A DNA stretch of 64,000 nucleotides from Anarhynchus alexandrinus (GCA_008711295.1 VUYV01000062.1:897309-961308); one strand, 5' to 3'; counted from the first letter of the stretch, positions 49,280 to 62,531 are shown. Translations and numbers: made by a program. Notes: generated by a model from the sequence alone, not told the origin.

Positions 49280-52200
49280 GAACAGAGAAAGGAATAAACA
49301 CCAGGTTCAAAAGAAAGAAAAATACACAAACGAGTCATCCTAAACTCGCATCAAGCAACACAGGAGGTACTGAATATCCCTCTCTTTTTCTCTCCTCTTT
49401 TTTTTTTTTCCTAAAGTCATTGTAAAACACAACTGATGACTACTGGCAATTCTTGTTCCACATGCCAGTTTCCCAATAATGCTCAAATTTAGCTCTCAGA
49501 ATCTTAATTTTTATGGAATAAAATATTGCTGCTGTTTTCTACTTACAAAATAGCAAAACGTACCAGAATTTTAAAGCATTTAAACAGTTGGAACAGAGTA
49601 ATAATAGGCTCTGTTTGCTGCAATTTTCCTAGAAGCAAACGCTAGTGACACAAATAAAGTTACTTCCAACCTCTCATTCTGTCTAATCTAATCTTCACTT
49701 CTATTTGATCACTATTGCCATTGTATTTGAGAAACAACCAAAAATCAAAAATAAGAATACTCCAGCATCTGCCCCTCTTCTGACCTTCCCGGCATTTATG
49801 TTGCTTAATTAAATTTCTGAAGAGTTTTCTGGGAGGAGTGACAAGAGCCATACTGAGAGAAAGGCAAGTTGTAGAGGAAATCTTGCACTTAGTTCGGAGC
49901 TTAAGTGTTGTTCTCACCTCCAAAGAGCTCCTACAAAGTTTGATTTTTCCAACAAGTAAGAGGTGTGTCCCTTAGATCCTCAATTCTTAAGAAACATTTT
50001 ATTGCTACAGCTGTACTCTGGTTTATTCAGCTGGAGTGTGTAAAGAAATGCAGCATTTCCCTTCCTTGCTGTTGTTACCTGAATATTTAGAATAGAGCTT
50101 CCTGTATGACACTCTCTTTGAATTCCTAAATTGTGCTGTTCCTTCTTTATTAACACTTACCTACGCTAATTTACAGCTTCAAACTATAAGGGTTGTTATG
50201 AAAGACTGCAAACAGCAAGTGCTCTCTACAGAAGATGGTAAAATCTTTGTTCTTCACATAAGCTGATATATAAACACTGCTGCAAAAATCCTCTTCAGGC
50301 TCCATGACGTTCTAGTACTTCACATGTCACTTGAACATGGACTGGAAGTAGGTCAGGCTTTTGTAATCTCATTTCTTCAGATTTGGTTTGATCACAACAG
50401 AATTTCACAAGAGGAGGGTCTCTGCAGGGGCAAGGCAAGTTTTAATAAAGAGACATATCACATAGAGAACTTAGGCCTTGCCAGTTGATTTTACATAAAA
50501 TGCTTTGTGCACAGGGACTTCAGGACTTCTGTGCTGCCACACAAGTCGAGCTCGCTTGGTTTTGCTGAGGCTGTCATGTGCTGGCAATATTTGTAAGATA
50601 TCTGGACATTGAACAGGGCATTGTTTGAGGCCTCTTACTCATCTACATATGAGGTGCTGATTATTCTGTCCACATTCTTGAGCTTCAACACTTGTATTAC
50701 GCTTTTCCTCTCAAAATACCTTGGGTTTGGTTACACTAGCCACACCAAATTACCGTCACAGGTCTCATTTTGTGGATACGAAACCCGATGCAACAAAGCA
50801 TGTTTTGTCTAATGCCACAAATTCTCTAAGAAGGCAGCTCTACTGAAAAGTAATCAGGGTGATATTTGGTTAACCTTAAGAAAGCGATGTCAAATCTGAG
50901 AAGACAGAATAGGCTTGCTTTTTGTTAGGATTAGCAAAAATTCAATAGCAGGGCCAAATAAAGCTGTGTGAATTACAACCTCTGCTGAGATACAGAGGAA
51001 GCATTTGCTGGGTGATGTGCTGACATGAATTGCCCTTCATTCTGTGACCAGTGTACACCATAATGACCCATGGACACTAAATCTGTATATGCAGAACAAA
51101 TTCATGTAGTTTATAGCAGCATTTCAAAAATAGTAAACCTTCCAGCGGTCTTGCAGAAGACTGACGCAATTGTTGTGCTAGTGTTGCCAGGGAAGAAAAG
51201 CAGAAGGTGAAATCAAAAAGGAAGATATGTGGAGGGTTTTGAATTGGTTTCTTTTCTTTGCTAATCAAAGATGACATCAGCCTAAGTTAAGGCAGGAATT
51301 TAAAGCGGCTTGTTTAAGTGGTGCTGGTGATATTACACTGTGCGTTACCTGAACGGTAAGGTTTTAATTTCATACTTCTCCATACTTGCAGCAGCATTAT
51401 GCGACTATAATCTGTTAAGGCAAACTCTGTTTTATTGCTTTCCTTTCACAATCAAATGATTTTATGTAGTAATTAAGGTCTTTTGCAAAAATCATAAACT
51501 TCAGCATATTGCTAATTTAAAAAGCAGTTACTAAATAAATGCCTATCATGCAGTGCACATGTTCCACTGTGCGCTTTGCTTATGTTGATATTGCTGTTTC
51601 CATTTTTATTTCAGCTGAGTAAGAGAAGTCTAGCCAAAAAACTTGCTTTCTAATCAGGTAGATGGGCAAGGATATTTAGGCACATAAATTGCAAAATTGA
51701 TTAAGGTATGCAGCAATCCACCTACAGCCCCTAGTGATTTTACTGTGTGAATTTCCTGGCCATCACACACATAAAAACCTACAGAGGTAACTAGCTATTC
51801 GCATGCAGAGAAAACTAATTTTCATGTACAACCATCGGTGTGTTTCTAGGGACTGTATAGCATCTGAACCTTTGAGAAATGTGGCTCTTTAAGAAATAAT
51901 TTCAGATTTTAGCGTTTATGTTTTTAAAGCTAATTGGGGGATTTTGATGCCAAATTCGCATTTAAATCCATTTACTTCTTTTGAAAAAGCTCATCTTCAG
52001 CAACTATTGATTTTAATAGATAGAATAAATAATCAGAGCAAAACAACTACTCAATAATTTTCGTGACATTTATGTCTACTAAATTATGTTTTCTGTAGAA
52101 ATACAACAGTATTGCTGTGACAAATCACTGGTATTTGACTAGCTATAGCTAGAAATAATCTTATGTATCAGAACTCTATATTACCCAAATTATCATATTT

Positions 52201-53631
52201 TACTGCTTATTTTCCAGGGTAGGTTAGCACATTAAGATAGACATTACTAACATTAAAGCTAATATGCAGACTGGGGTAATGTTATTTCAAAGATCCCTGG
52301 TTACATGATAACAACAGGCTGTGGCCTTGCTGACCTCGCTGATAAAGAAGTCTCCTGAGCATCTCTCTTAATTTCATGTATTGAAAGGTAGAATCTCAAG
52401 TTAAATAGGGCAAAATTGTTAATAAATTCCTTCAGAGATGTTAAAAGTAACATAATCAAAGTAAATTTTAGAATCAGTTGGGTTTTACTGTTGGAATAAA
52501 GGTCTGCATAATAATGTGCACGCTTAGGGAAAAGCTGTATGCATGTCCTTTGTTGGACAGACCTCAGGTTGGACCTTGAATTCCACTGTGATTATTTTGA
52601 TTGCACAAAAAAAATGGTCCCAATTCCCATGTAACTCCTTACATTAAATTCTTTTATTTCCTAAAAAAACAGATGGTCATTCTTTTAGGGAAGTTATACG
52701 TTGCTAATACAGATCTCGATGCTTATTGAAGATAGTTCTTTTTAGTTATTCCTTTATGTCTAAAAGCATGCAGGTTTTATTAAATGTAAAATACTGAAAG
52801 GAACACAGAATCCATATTACATGGCATGTCCTGCTGTGGCCTTACTTTGCCAAAGAAACGTAGAAAAAATGTGCTGGTAACATCCTTTGTCTTCATTATA
52901 AGAATCTGTGTTACTACATTCTTTCTGATGTAAGGCCATTTACCTTGACTCCCAACTACATTTAATCTCATTACATTCACTGTCATTATAGCAACATCTT
53001 TATTCCACTTGAAAGACTTTAAAGCTCTGGAGGATGATATTACAGTAAGGGCAGAATATGCTTTATTGAATAGGGTCCTGTGTAAATTCCAGATATGATC
53101 ATGCCATCCATTTTTATGAGCCTGCTCACGTGATTCTGGGTTAATGCAGCAATTGTGATTCTTCCAGTTAAATATGGGGATGGGAAAACAGCCCATGAAT
53201 AATCATCTTAAATATTTTGATATTGAAAGGACCAAAAAAGATGTATTAAAAGATCTTAATATAGATCTTGACTTAAAAAAGAACTTCTGTACTTTTCCTG
53301 CAAAAGATTCTACAAAATGAAAACATGTATAAATACAAATGCTAATGTTAGAAATAAGAGTAAATTAATTCCAAGACAGGAAATTACATCACTGTAACTT
53401 ACCCTCAGTATAGAAATCGGTATTTCAAGGATCATATTGGGTTTTGTAATTTTAATAACAAAATCTACAGTGCCAAGTTGAATAAGCTTTACTCTTGGAA
53501 AGTATAGTTCTCATTTAGGCTACTTGTCAAGGGATCAGCATTAGAATGGAAATTTTCGCAGACAAAATCCTTCAAAAATCTAAAAAGCCAGAGGGGCAGG
53601 GTTGGGATTTTCAAGTCTTGTACAGTTCATG

Positions 53632-53650
53632 AACAGCCCGTGGGGCTGTT
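53632..53650. repeat. Perfect inverted repeat, GC-rich 8-bp arms
   Basis: AACAGCCC and GGGCTGTT flank a GTG loop. This is a compact stable hairpin, but there is no T-run or gene end to suggest a terminator, and factor-independent terminators are not expected in this genome. Confidence 0.8.
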
Positions 53651-53992
53651 AAACGTGTGCCAGACAGTCCTGAGAGGCAGCAGGACTCCCAGCAAGGTGG
53701 TAGAAACTACTGTCATCTTCACTACCTGTCCAGCTCTCTTAGTCCTATGAAGTACATTTCTGAAAATATGTCTTTGTGTTGGATTATCTCTTTCATCTCC
53801 TATATTCTTGTAGATGGCTGTATAGAATAGCAAGTACAAGGTGCGCGCAAAATTTCTTTGGGATCAGATAAGCTACTTTCTTCATGACTTGCTCTAGATA
53901 GTGAAATAAATAGCTATGTGAAATTAATGGGTCATAAGATCTTTGTGAAAAAACAGTAAAAATTTCTCAGTGCATGTCTGAATAAAGCATTC

Positions 53993-56790
53993 TTGAAGTA
54001 CAAGGCTATGATCTAATTGGCATCACAGAGACATGGTGGGATGGCTCCTGTGATTGGAGTGTTGAAATGGATGGATACAGGCTCTTCAGGAAGGACAGGC
54101 AGGGGAGATGAGGAGGGGGTGTCGCCCTCTATGTCAAGGACCAGCTGGAGTGCATGGAGATCTGCCTGGGATGGATGAGGAGCTGACCAAGAGCTTGTGG
54201 GTCAAGATTAAAGGGAGGGCACAGATAGGTGATGTTACAGTGGGGATCTGCTACAGGCCACCTGACCAGGAAGACCAAGTGGACGAGGCCCTCTATAGAG
54301 GGGCAGACAGGAGCAGCCTCACATTCGCAAGCCTTGGTCCTCATGGGGGACTTCAACCACCCCAATATCAGTTAGAAGGACAACACAGCAGGGCATAAGC
54401 AATCCAGGTGGTTCCTGGAGTGTGTCAGTGATAACTTCCTTCTCCAAGTGATAGAGGAACCAATGAGGAGAGGTGCCATGCCGGACCTTGTTCTCACCAA
54501 AAAGAAGGGGCTGGTGGGGAATGTCACGCTCAAGGCCAGCCTTGGCTGCAGTGACTATGAGATGGTGGAGTTTGAGATCCTTAGGGCAGCAAGGAGGGTG
54601 CACAGTAAGCTTGCTACCCTGGACTTCAGGAGAGCAGACTTTAGCTTCTTCAGGGATCTGCTTGCTGGAGTACAGTGGGATAAAGCCCTGGAAGGAAGAG
54701 GGGCCCAAGTAAGCTGGCTAATATTCAAGGACCACCTCCTCCAAGCTCAGGAGCGATGCATACCAACAAAAAGGAAGTCAGGCAAAAATGCCAGGAGACC
54801 TGCGTGGATGAACAAGGAGCTCCTGGACAATCTCAAACAGGAAAAGGAAGCCTACAGAGGGTGGAAACAAGGACAGGTATCCTGGGAGGTATAAAGAGAA
54901 ATTGTCCAAGCAGCCAGGGATCAGGTTAGAAAAGCTAAAGCCCAGATAGAGGGAAATCTGGCCAGGGGCACCAGGGCAACAACAAAGCCTTCTATTGGTA
55001 TATCAGCGATAAAAGGAAGACTAGGGAAAATGTGGGCTCACTCAGGAAGGAAACGGGAGACCTGGTCATCCAGGACATGGAAGGCTGAGATACTCAATGA
55101 CTTCTTTGTCTCTGTCTTCACTGGGAAGGGCTCTAACCACACCGCCCAAGTTGCAGAAAGGAAAGGCACTGTTGGGATAATGAGGTGCTGCCCACTGTAG
55201 GAGAAGATCATGTTTGAGACCATCTGAAGAACCTGAAAGGTACACAAGTCCATTGGACTTGACGAAGTTTATCCACGTGTCCCGAGGGAACTGGCAGATG
55301 AAGTTGCCAAGCCACTATCCATCATATGAGAAACTGTGACAGTCCAGTGAAGTTTGCACTGACTGGAAAAGGGGAAACATAACGCCAATTTTTAAAAAGG
55401 GTGAAAAAGAAGACCCAGAGAACTACAAGCTGGTCAGTCTCACCTCTGTGCCTGGCAAGATCATGGAGCAGATCCTCCTGGAAACTCTGCTAAGGCACAT
55501 GGAAAATAAGGACGTGATTGGTGACAGCCAACATGGCTTCACTAAGGGCAAATTGTGCCTGTCAAATTTGGTGGCCTTCTATGATGGAGTTACAGTGTTG
55601 GTGGATAAGGGGAGATCAACAGATGTCATCTACCTGGACTTGCGCAAAGCATTTGACGCTGTTCCGCACAACATCCTGGTCTCTAAATTGAAGAGACATG
55701 GATTTGACCAATGGAACACTCGGTGGATAAGGAACTGGCTGGACTCAAAGGACCAGCTGACACTCAAAGAGTTGCGGTCAACAGCTCCATGTCCAAGTGG
55801 CAAGCAGTGACAAGTGGTGTTCCTCAGGGGTCAGTACTGGGACTGGTGCTGTTTAACATCTTTGTTGCTGACAAGGATGTTGGGATGGAGTGCACCCTCA
55901 TTAAGTTTGCTGATGACACCAAGCTGTGTGGAGCGGTCGACATGCTGGAGGGGAGGGATGCCCTGCACAGCGACCTGGACAGGCTTGAGAGGTGAGCCTG
56001 TGCAAACCTCATGAAGTTCAACAAGGCCAAGTGCAAGGTCTGGTGCGTGGGCTGGGGCAATCCCATGCACAAATACAGGCTGGGTGGAGAATTGATTGAG
56101 AGCAGCTCTGAGGAGAAGGACCTGGGGGTGTTGGTGGATGAAAAACTCGACATGAGCCAGCAATGTACGCTCACAGCCCAAAAGGCCAACCATATCCTGG
56201 GCTGCATCAAAAGAAGCGTGGCCAGCAGGTCGAGGGAGGTGATTCTCCCCCTCTGCTCTGGTAAGACCCAACCTGGAATATTGTATCCAGCTCTGGAGCC
56301 CCCAACATCAGAAGGACATGGACCTGTTGGAGTGTGTCCAGAGGAGGGCCACGAAGATGATCAGAGGGCTGGAGCACTTCTCCTATGAAGACAGGCTGAG
56401 ACAGTTGGGATTGTTCAGGCTGGAGCAGAGAAGACTCCGAGGTGACCTTATAGCAGCCTTCCAGTATCTGAAGGGCACCTATAAGACGGCTGGAGAGGGA
56501 CTTTTTACAAGGGCATGTAGTGATAGGACAAGGGGGAATGGCTTCAAACTGGATGAGGGTAGATTTAGAATAGATATTAGAAAAAAATTTTTCACTGTGA
56601 GGGTGGTGAGGCACTGGAACAGGTTGCCCAGAGAAGCTGTGGATGCCCCATCCCTGTAAGTGTTCAAGGCCAGGTTGGATGAGGCTTTGAGCAACCTGGT
56701 GTAGTGGAAGGTGTCCCTGCCCATGGCAGGGGGGTTGGAACTCGATGATCTTCAAGGTCCTTTTCAACCTAAACCATTCTATGATTCTAC
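53993..56790 (+). mobile_element. CR1 LINE, about 2.8 kb, plus strand
   Basis: The copy begins inside ORF2 (endonuclease domain, codons for E-V-Q-G-Y-D-L-I-G-I-T-E-T-W-W-D at 53995-54042). It runs through the endonuclease, linker, reverse transcriptase and C-terminal region to the 3' end at about 56790 (AACTCGATGATCTTCAAGGTCC, then CAACCTAAACC and the ATTCTATGATTCTA tail). ORF1 and the 5' UTR are absent, so it is 5'-truncated but much longer than most CR1 copies. Its divergence is moderate: most blocks remain readable at the protein level, unlike the copies at 16 kb and 38 kb. No target-site duplication is seen, as expected. Confidence 0.97.
53995..56659 (+). pseudogene. CR1 ORF2, endonuclease and reverse transcriptase, dead
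   Basis: Remnant of the CR1 replication protein, which in active copies nicks target DNA and reverse-transcribes the element's RNA. Endonuclease: TETWWD block (about 54027), GDVTVGICYRPPDQED (about 54228-54275), MGDFNHP (about 54339-54359), and the block normally reading SDHEMV, here SDYEMV with the catalytic His codon changed to TAT at 54556-54558. Reverse transcriptase: [20 protein letters not shown] (55451-55510), [23 protein letters not shown] (about 55630-55668), [10 protein letters not shown] and the catalytic FADD (about 55906-55917) are all readable. C-terminal blocks run to about 56655. Disruptions: in-frame stops at 54109, 54892-54894, 55993-55995 (Trp TGG to TGA) and 56657-56659; frameshifts near 54170, 54305, 55790 and 56252 (about 5 nt lost), and several more between 54950 and 55450. 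Not functional. Confidence 0.95.
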
Positions 56791-59700
56791 TTAGCATGGC
56801 CATGCTGATAAATAGACTTATCCAATAACTGAAGGGCAAGTTATTGGTTCTTGCCTTTGGCCAGTGATAAAGTTGTATGATCTTGTCATTTATTATGGTA
56901 GATTTTATTAGGTGTGTTATTATAGGCTACCCATAAAATTTTATGTACTAGTTGAAAATAAAATTACAGTTTATCAGATTACTTCTCTGCCTCTAACTAT
57001 CCCAGATGGGTGAAAATAGAGATTTGCAAGGTATAGAACTTCTTATTTAACAGAGACCTAGAGGAGGATAATGTTAAAGATGATTCTGTCTGCTCTTTAG
57101 CCTTTGAAGCTGCAGCATCCATTGCCTATCCAGGGACTGACCCAAGGGAAGGGTAACAGTAAAAACTGTTGATTTCATCGAGGTGCCTGCTAAAGATTTG
57201 ATTTTGCCTTGAGAATGGCTACAAAATTTAAAGACTGGGTGTGTCTTAGGGCAATATATGCAGAATATCTTTTTTTTTTCCCCAGGGGCAAGCTTTCTGC
57301 TATATTAGCTTAAGTAAATATTCATGTTGCTAATTGGTTCAGATAATTTAGGTAAATGGTGTTTTTTGAAGATGACTTAAAGTGCAAGATTAGCCATATG
57401 AACAGAAATAATTGCCTATGTAGCCATTTCAGTAACCTCTGCTATTCTCTCCTTTTTATCTCACTTTACAAAGCAACTTCATCAGGCCATAATAAGCGTT
57501 ACTCACACAGAGCCTGTAAGTCTTGCTTTAAAGGGGCATATAAATGATGAAAGGAGAGACAAGACAGGCAGGAAATAGAACTCAGTGAGGTTATAGATTC
57601 TTGCAGATTTTTCTTCCACCCTGTTATTCAGTAAAAAAATTTCCTTTTCCCTCATGCCACAGAACCATGCTTCCGTGCTATCTGTTCCTGGCTGATCCAT
57701 GGCACAGTACCTTCATCATTTCTATTGAACTTGGGAGACATAAGATCAGGCTGACACAGGGCTTCCTCACAAAAAGATTCATTGGTTTTTCCACTGAACA
57801 GAGTTCTCATTACTGAGGAACACAATCTAATTTCCACTTATACAATGGATGTGTCCCATAGTTCACAAAAATATATGGAGGGAAAAAGGTGTCTTACAAA
57901 CCTATCACTCCATCCTTGGTCTCCCAGAGTTTATCCCCAAATGAATTCAACAAAATGCCATCTGTATTTCCTTCTCATATGTAATTCCATGCAGGCGTGT
58001 CTAGAAGTGACATTTGTCCCAGGGTGCGCAGTCAAATGTTTGTACAAGACTGTATTCCTGATGCAGTAATGGGACTCTCCGGAATCTCCTCAGAATCATG
58101 GCTCCCTCTCCTATTACGCGTTTTGATGGTCCTGAAAAATCTTTTCTGAATTACTGTTTTCACTAGCCTTTATATGCATTAGTATTAAATTTCGTATTTG
58201 CTAGTTGTTTCATTAAATAGCTTTGCTCCATACTTAGGTTAATTACTTCATTGCTTTTCTCCTTTCTGCTCAACCAGGAAAACAATTTATTTTTCTTGTA
58301 TTCCTACTCAGATATGTTCTGCTTTTATCTAAAAGTTAAGAGATTTGATACCCGTGTCTTTCTCTTCTGCATTAGAATGAACCAGATGTAGTTTAATATT
58401 GGGAGCTACCAAGTAATCCCTGTTTAGAAAGTTTTGGGTTCTAGAAATGCTGCTTTCATCACTATTAGCTATCAAATAGTAACAGGTTGGGTGTTTTTGC
58501 CACTAGCTCTCCATCATGCTGGGAAGTGTTCCTGCTGCAAAAGAATCCAGTAAGGTCTGTTGGTTTTGTAGTTCTAAAACTCATCCAGCTAAAAACAAAT
58601 GGTTGATATAATTTGCTCTTTTGGGAAGAGAAAACCTAAAAACCGCAGGTGTACATACCTGTAGCAGAATCCTAGCAACAGTTAAATCTACAGAAAAAGC
58701 TTGACCTAATCTTATTTTTTCTCAGGCTGCATGTGAACTTAATTATGTAGAAGTTGAAAAAGGAGACATGCTAGACATTACTAGTAGACATGCTTTGACC
58801 TACCCTGACTGTTTTAAAGGATTCCCAAATTCATAATTTTGAAGAAGCATTTTTCTTCAAAAAAAAAATTGAGGTAGATAAAACATTCTTCAGAGAAAGT
58901 GTTTGTAGAATTGGAATCTGAAGTACTTGCTGACACACAATTGTTCTTACTCCTCCTCCCAATTGGATTTTAATTCAGCAATCTGAGAGATTTTACAAAA
59001 CTAATCATTTGCTTTGATCCTGTGAATACATTCTCCTTGAATAAAGACAAAATCAATAGGAGAAAACAATTGATGAGAGGAAGAAAAACCATTTTCCTAC
59101 GCTCTAAAAATGTAGCTGTCTGTTGACGGATGGTAGCATATTCTACAATTAGCTTATAGCATATCTCAAGGAGAAAGATGCAGAGAAGACTTATGAGCGT
59201 CTCTCAGAGGAACACGTCAGTACCTGGTGTTGGGGATGATTCAAGTTCACTTTGTCCTCCACCATCTTGTCATCAATTTTCTTAAGTTTAGGTAGCTGCT
59301 GGAAACAGTTTTCTATTTGCCATGGGTATGTGCAACTTAACCGACACCATTAATTTGCATTCCAGATATCTGGAAAGTGTGTTCCCTGCTACTAATAGCG
59401 TTTTTCCCATACACTTGGAAACCTATGGACTGGTGCATGTATGATCCTATCCATCGTTACTGTCTGATTTCTTTGATTATAACAAACTGACTTAATCTTT
59501 AAGTTGTATAGGAAATGCTAGGGCTTTTCATAAAGGAAAAGCATTGTTTAATTCAGCTGACTACCTTGGGTTTAATCTGATCTGGATGATTTCCTAGAAT
59601 TTCCACAGACATATCTGTATCCACACAGAACTGTCTTCTAATCAATTTACAAGTTCTCAGTAAAATTTCAGCACTCTTTATAACCTTAACGATCGTAGTG

Positions 59701-61182
59701 CTGGCACAGATTCAGGTAAACTTAAATGTCTTCATTTTACTTTTGCCCTGTCATTTGCTCGCAGCTTCTTCTCAGCACCCGTAATCCACTGCTTCTGAAA
59801 GAGGGCATTGCATTTACAACAGTACCAGTGTGCCTGTAGCGGTTTTTTAGTTGTTTTATCATAGCTAATTAATTGTTTAATGCTGTATAATTTGGTCAGT
59901 TCAGTGTGCAGACATAACAGTAATGGCTTTGTTGTTGACTTTTCTTCCAAACATTCCATTAAGTACTGATAACAGCATCTTTCCTCTGCCAAGCAGTAAA
60001 TGTTTGTGGCCTATCAAACTGGTTTAGCAGCAGAAGGAAAAAAAGGAATATAGAAAGTCTCTTTATTCTAAATGTGGTTAATGCACATGTGATCCTGGGA
60101 TACAGGTGCTATTAAATAGAACTTTTCTACTTTAGGAATCTCAGTCAAAGAAGGCCCAATATCTATACAGAAATTTTCTCAAAAACTGAGGCCAGGGATA
60201 AGACCAAGCTCTCCAGGCACTCCTGCGGTTCTTCTCTAACCATCACTACCTCAACAGTGAAAACTCAATTTTAAAGACCATATTATTTTCAGAACTAGCA
60301 CCTAAGGAAAGTAATTTAGAAAATTGCATCTAGCAGCATCTTTTGGGCACACCTACGAGAAGAATACGTTTGCAGTACATATAGCCATTTGTTTGGTCAT
60401 CCTGCTGTGCTATAAAGAATACATTTATTTTTTTTTTTTACTTTTCTTATACCTTTTGGGGTAAATATGTCATGATGCTGGTTGATAGCACTGATTCCAA
60501 TTGCTGAACTCTTTTGCTTACTTTTTGATTGCTCTGTCTTCAGGTATCCTGAACAGTAAGCACAGACCTCATCTATCTGTGTTTAAAGTCCATAAAAAAT
60601 TTCCATTGGAAATCTAGCTTGAGCCCTGATACACACTGGCAGTTATGACAATGATTCAGTCGTTCAAGAAGCATCTTGTATTACTCAATAGTCTACCAAA
60701 TTATTTTTTCTCCAAAGTCTGTTTTCATCCTTTAGTTATTTACATTATGGGTGTTGTCCCCAAATATAGCACATACAGAAAGTCAGGACTTTCTAGCCCA
60801 AAGGGAAATGACTTGTAGTACAAAAAACAGGGGGAAGATTTTGTTTCTTTATCCCGCTTACTCACCTTTTCTAATTTACTAACCTCTTATTGAAGCTTAA
60901 CAGAACAGCTGACAGTATGCAGCACTTTCCAAAGTCAGCTTTAGCAAGAATGTTAAATTTGCAAGGAAAGAGATTAAGTAGAGCAAGTAAGGAACAAAAC
61001 AGAGAAAGTGTAAATTTCTTTTTTTTTTTAGTGCTTATGTTTCATCAGATTGTTAGTTTTCATTCCCATGTGATTTAACATCATTATAATTTCCATAACG
61101 CATGATGCATTTTTTGCACAGTATTTTCATTCGCTACCTTCCTTGCTTTTTTTGCCTGACCTACCATTTTGTCTCTGCTCAG

Positions 61183-61376
61183 ATCTGTACAGAACTACCT
61201 TCACTCCTCTAGTGTGTGGCTGTGGCCTTTTTGAGCCAAACTCCTGCCTTATCTGTGGTGGGGCTGTAGCTTACCCCCACTCCAGAAAGTTGCCTCTGCT
61301 GACTCTGCAGAATGGCCCCAGGAAGCAGCATACTAGTCAAAGCCTTGGCAGCGATATGGGGTGCCATGGCTTGTAC
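61183..61376 (+). other. Exon-like 194-nt segment
   Basis: A pyrimidine-rich stretch ending TTTTGTCTCTGCTCAG precedes it and a consensus GTAAGT donor follows TTGTAC. The 194 nt are open in one plus-strand frame and locally richer in G+C than the flanks. The peptide contains C-x-C-G and C-L-I-C-G-G pieces but not a zinc-binding pattern I can name. A second donor-like CAGGTAATA lies at 61383-61391. It is not recognised as part of any gene. Confidence 0.25.
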
Positions 61377-62473
61377 GTAAGTCAGGTAATAGCAAGTGTG
61401 AGCCAGGACATTGCAAGGTTTTACTGGTTTGTGTTGAATCCCGGGTTTATCGGAGAAGTCTACAGAAAATGAAGATATACTGCACGTCACTTGGGAAGAA
61501 CTTAGAAGTTACTTCAGTGATACCTTTCCTGACCTAATCCCTGCCAGTAATTCCTAAAGGCAAACAGATGTGTAACGATTTGACGCTGTCTTAAAGGATG
61601 AAATACAGTCCTTATATTCCTAATGGTCTGACAAGCTGCAAAAACATCTTCAATTTTTTCAACAGAAATCTCTACCCAAGAGAAACTGCATGGCTAAAAC
61701 TCTCAGTCTTACACATATATATTCTGCTTTGTTTCTTCTCAAAATAGAATAATAGGATTATTTTCTCCAGTTCTGTAGCAAAAAGAATTTACAAGATTTT
61801 TTTTTAAATGTTTTTTGTACCAGAATCTTACTATTCACAGGAAAACTGCAGATGTTTTTGCTTTCACTGTTATTTCTTGTAGGGTCACGTGCTGCTTTTA
61901 ATTACAACCTTATTCCCTACTGAGACCTGGGCAAGTATTACCCAGAGCAACATTTTAGCAGCTACATTTAGACTGAGACAAAAGCTAATCTTCTATGTCA
62001 GGGGTTTACTGTACTGGATTTATTAACACCTTCACAATCCTCACCAGTACTTTAAAATTCTTCAGGTCAAATTCATCCTATGCGAAGTGAAGCATAACGA
62101 ATTCTCAGACTGCTGTCTAATTCTGTGACAGGTGACAAATTCTATGGTACAATATGAAACTACAGAGAGATGTAACTGCAAAAGAAAAAAGTAGCTGTTG
62201 TAAATATTGATGGGCACAATAATTATCCATTATCAATGACTAATGAATAAATCAAGTATAGGCTACAAAAAAAGGATCCCAAGGACAGAGAGTCAAATCA
62301 GGAAAAAGACTGTGCTTTGTGTTGTATAGTCAAGGATAAATCTGTAATTTTTAGTGAAAGTGCTCCAAATTGTTACCACTTTGTTTCAGAATGTAGCTTG
62401 CTTTTACGTTATATTTCATTAACTCTGTGAAATATGTGTAGAAGTGCCAAGAAATTGATTCCTTCAGTTATGT

Positions 62474-62531
62474 TTATGTGGTGTCATTGATCTAAGTAGG
62501 AACCACATAAAGTGCCGTTGATCTAAATGGG
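62474..62531. repeat. Interleaved 31-bp direct repeat and 9-bp inverted repeat
   Basis: GTGTCATTGATCTAAGTAGG (62481-62500) recurs as GTGCCGTTGATCTAAATGGG (62512-62531). Sixteen of 20 positions match, and all four differences are transitions. The first copy also sits in the loop between TTATGTGGT (62474-62482) and its complement ACCACATAA (62502-62510). Confidence 0.75.

Larger units (their letters stand above)
42421..53992. other. Non-coding AT-rich DNA, no recognised gene
   Basis: No recognised gene or classifiable mobile element. Notable items are a 39-bp alternating purine-pyrimidine tract (44392-44430), a GC-richer patch (about 44700-45060), an exon-like segment (46219-46389), a short GTAGTGAT-type repeat (49246-49279), a hairpin (53632-53650) and a 138-codon minus-strand frame with an ATG (52780-53196). 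The length of that frame is about what chance allows for this much AT-rich DNA, and it shows no family resemblance. Confidence 0.6.

Noticed and set aside
53632..53650. GC-rich hairpin as a transcription terminator
   Set aside because: Hairpin/T-run terminators are bacterial; no gene ends here and no T-run follows.
54129..56839. Long minus-strand frames (up to 210 codons) opposite the long CR1
   Set aside because: They are shadows of the GC-richer CR1 ORF2 on the plus strand and resemble no protein.
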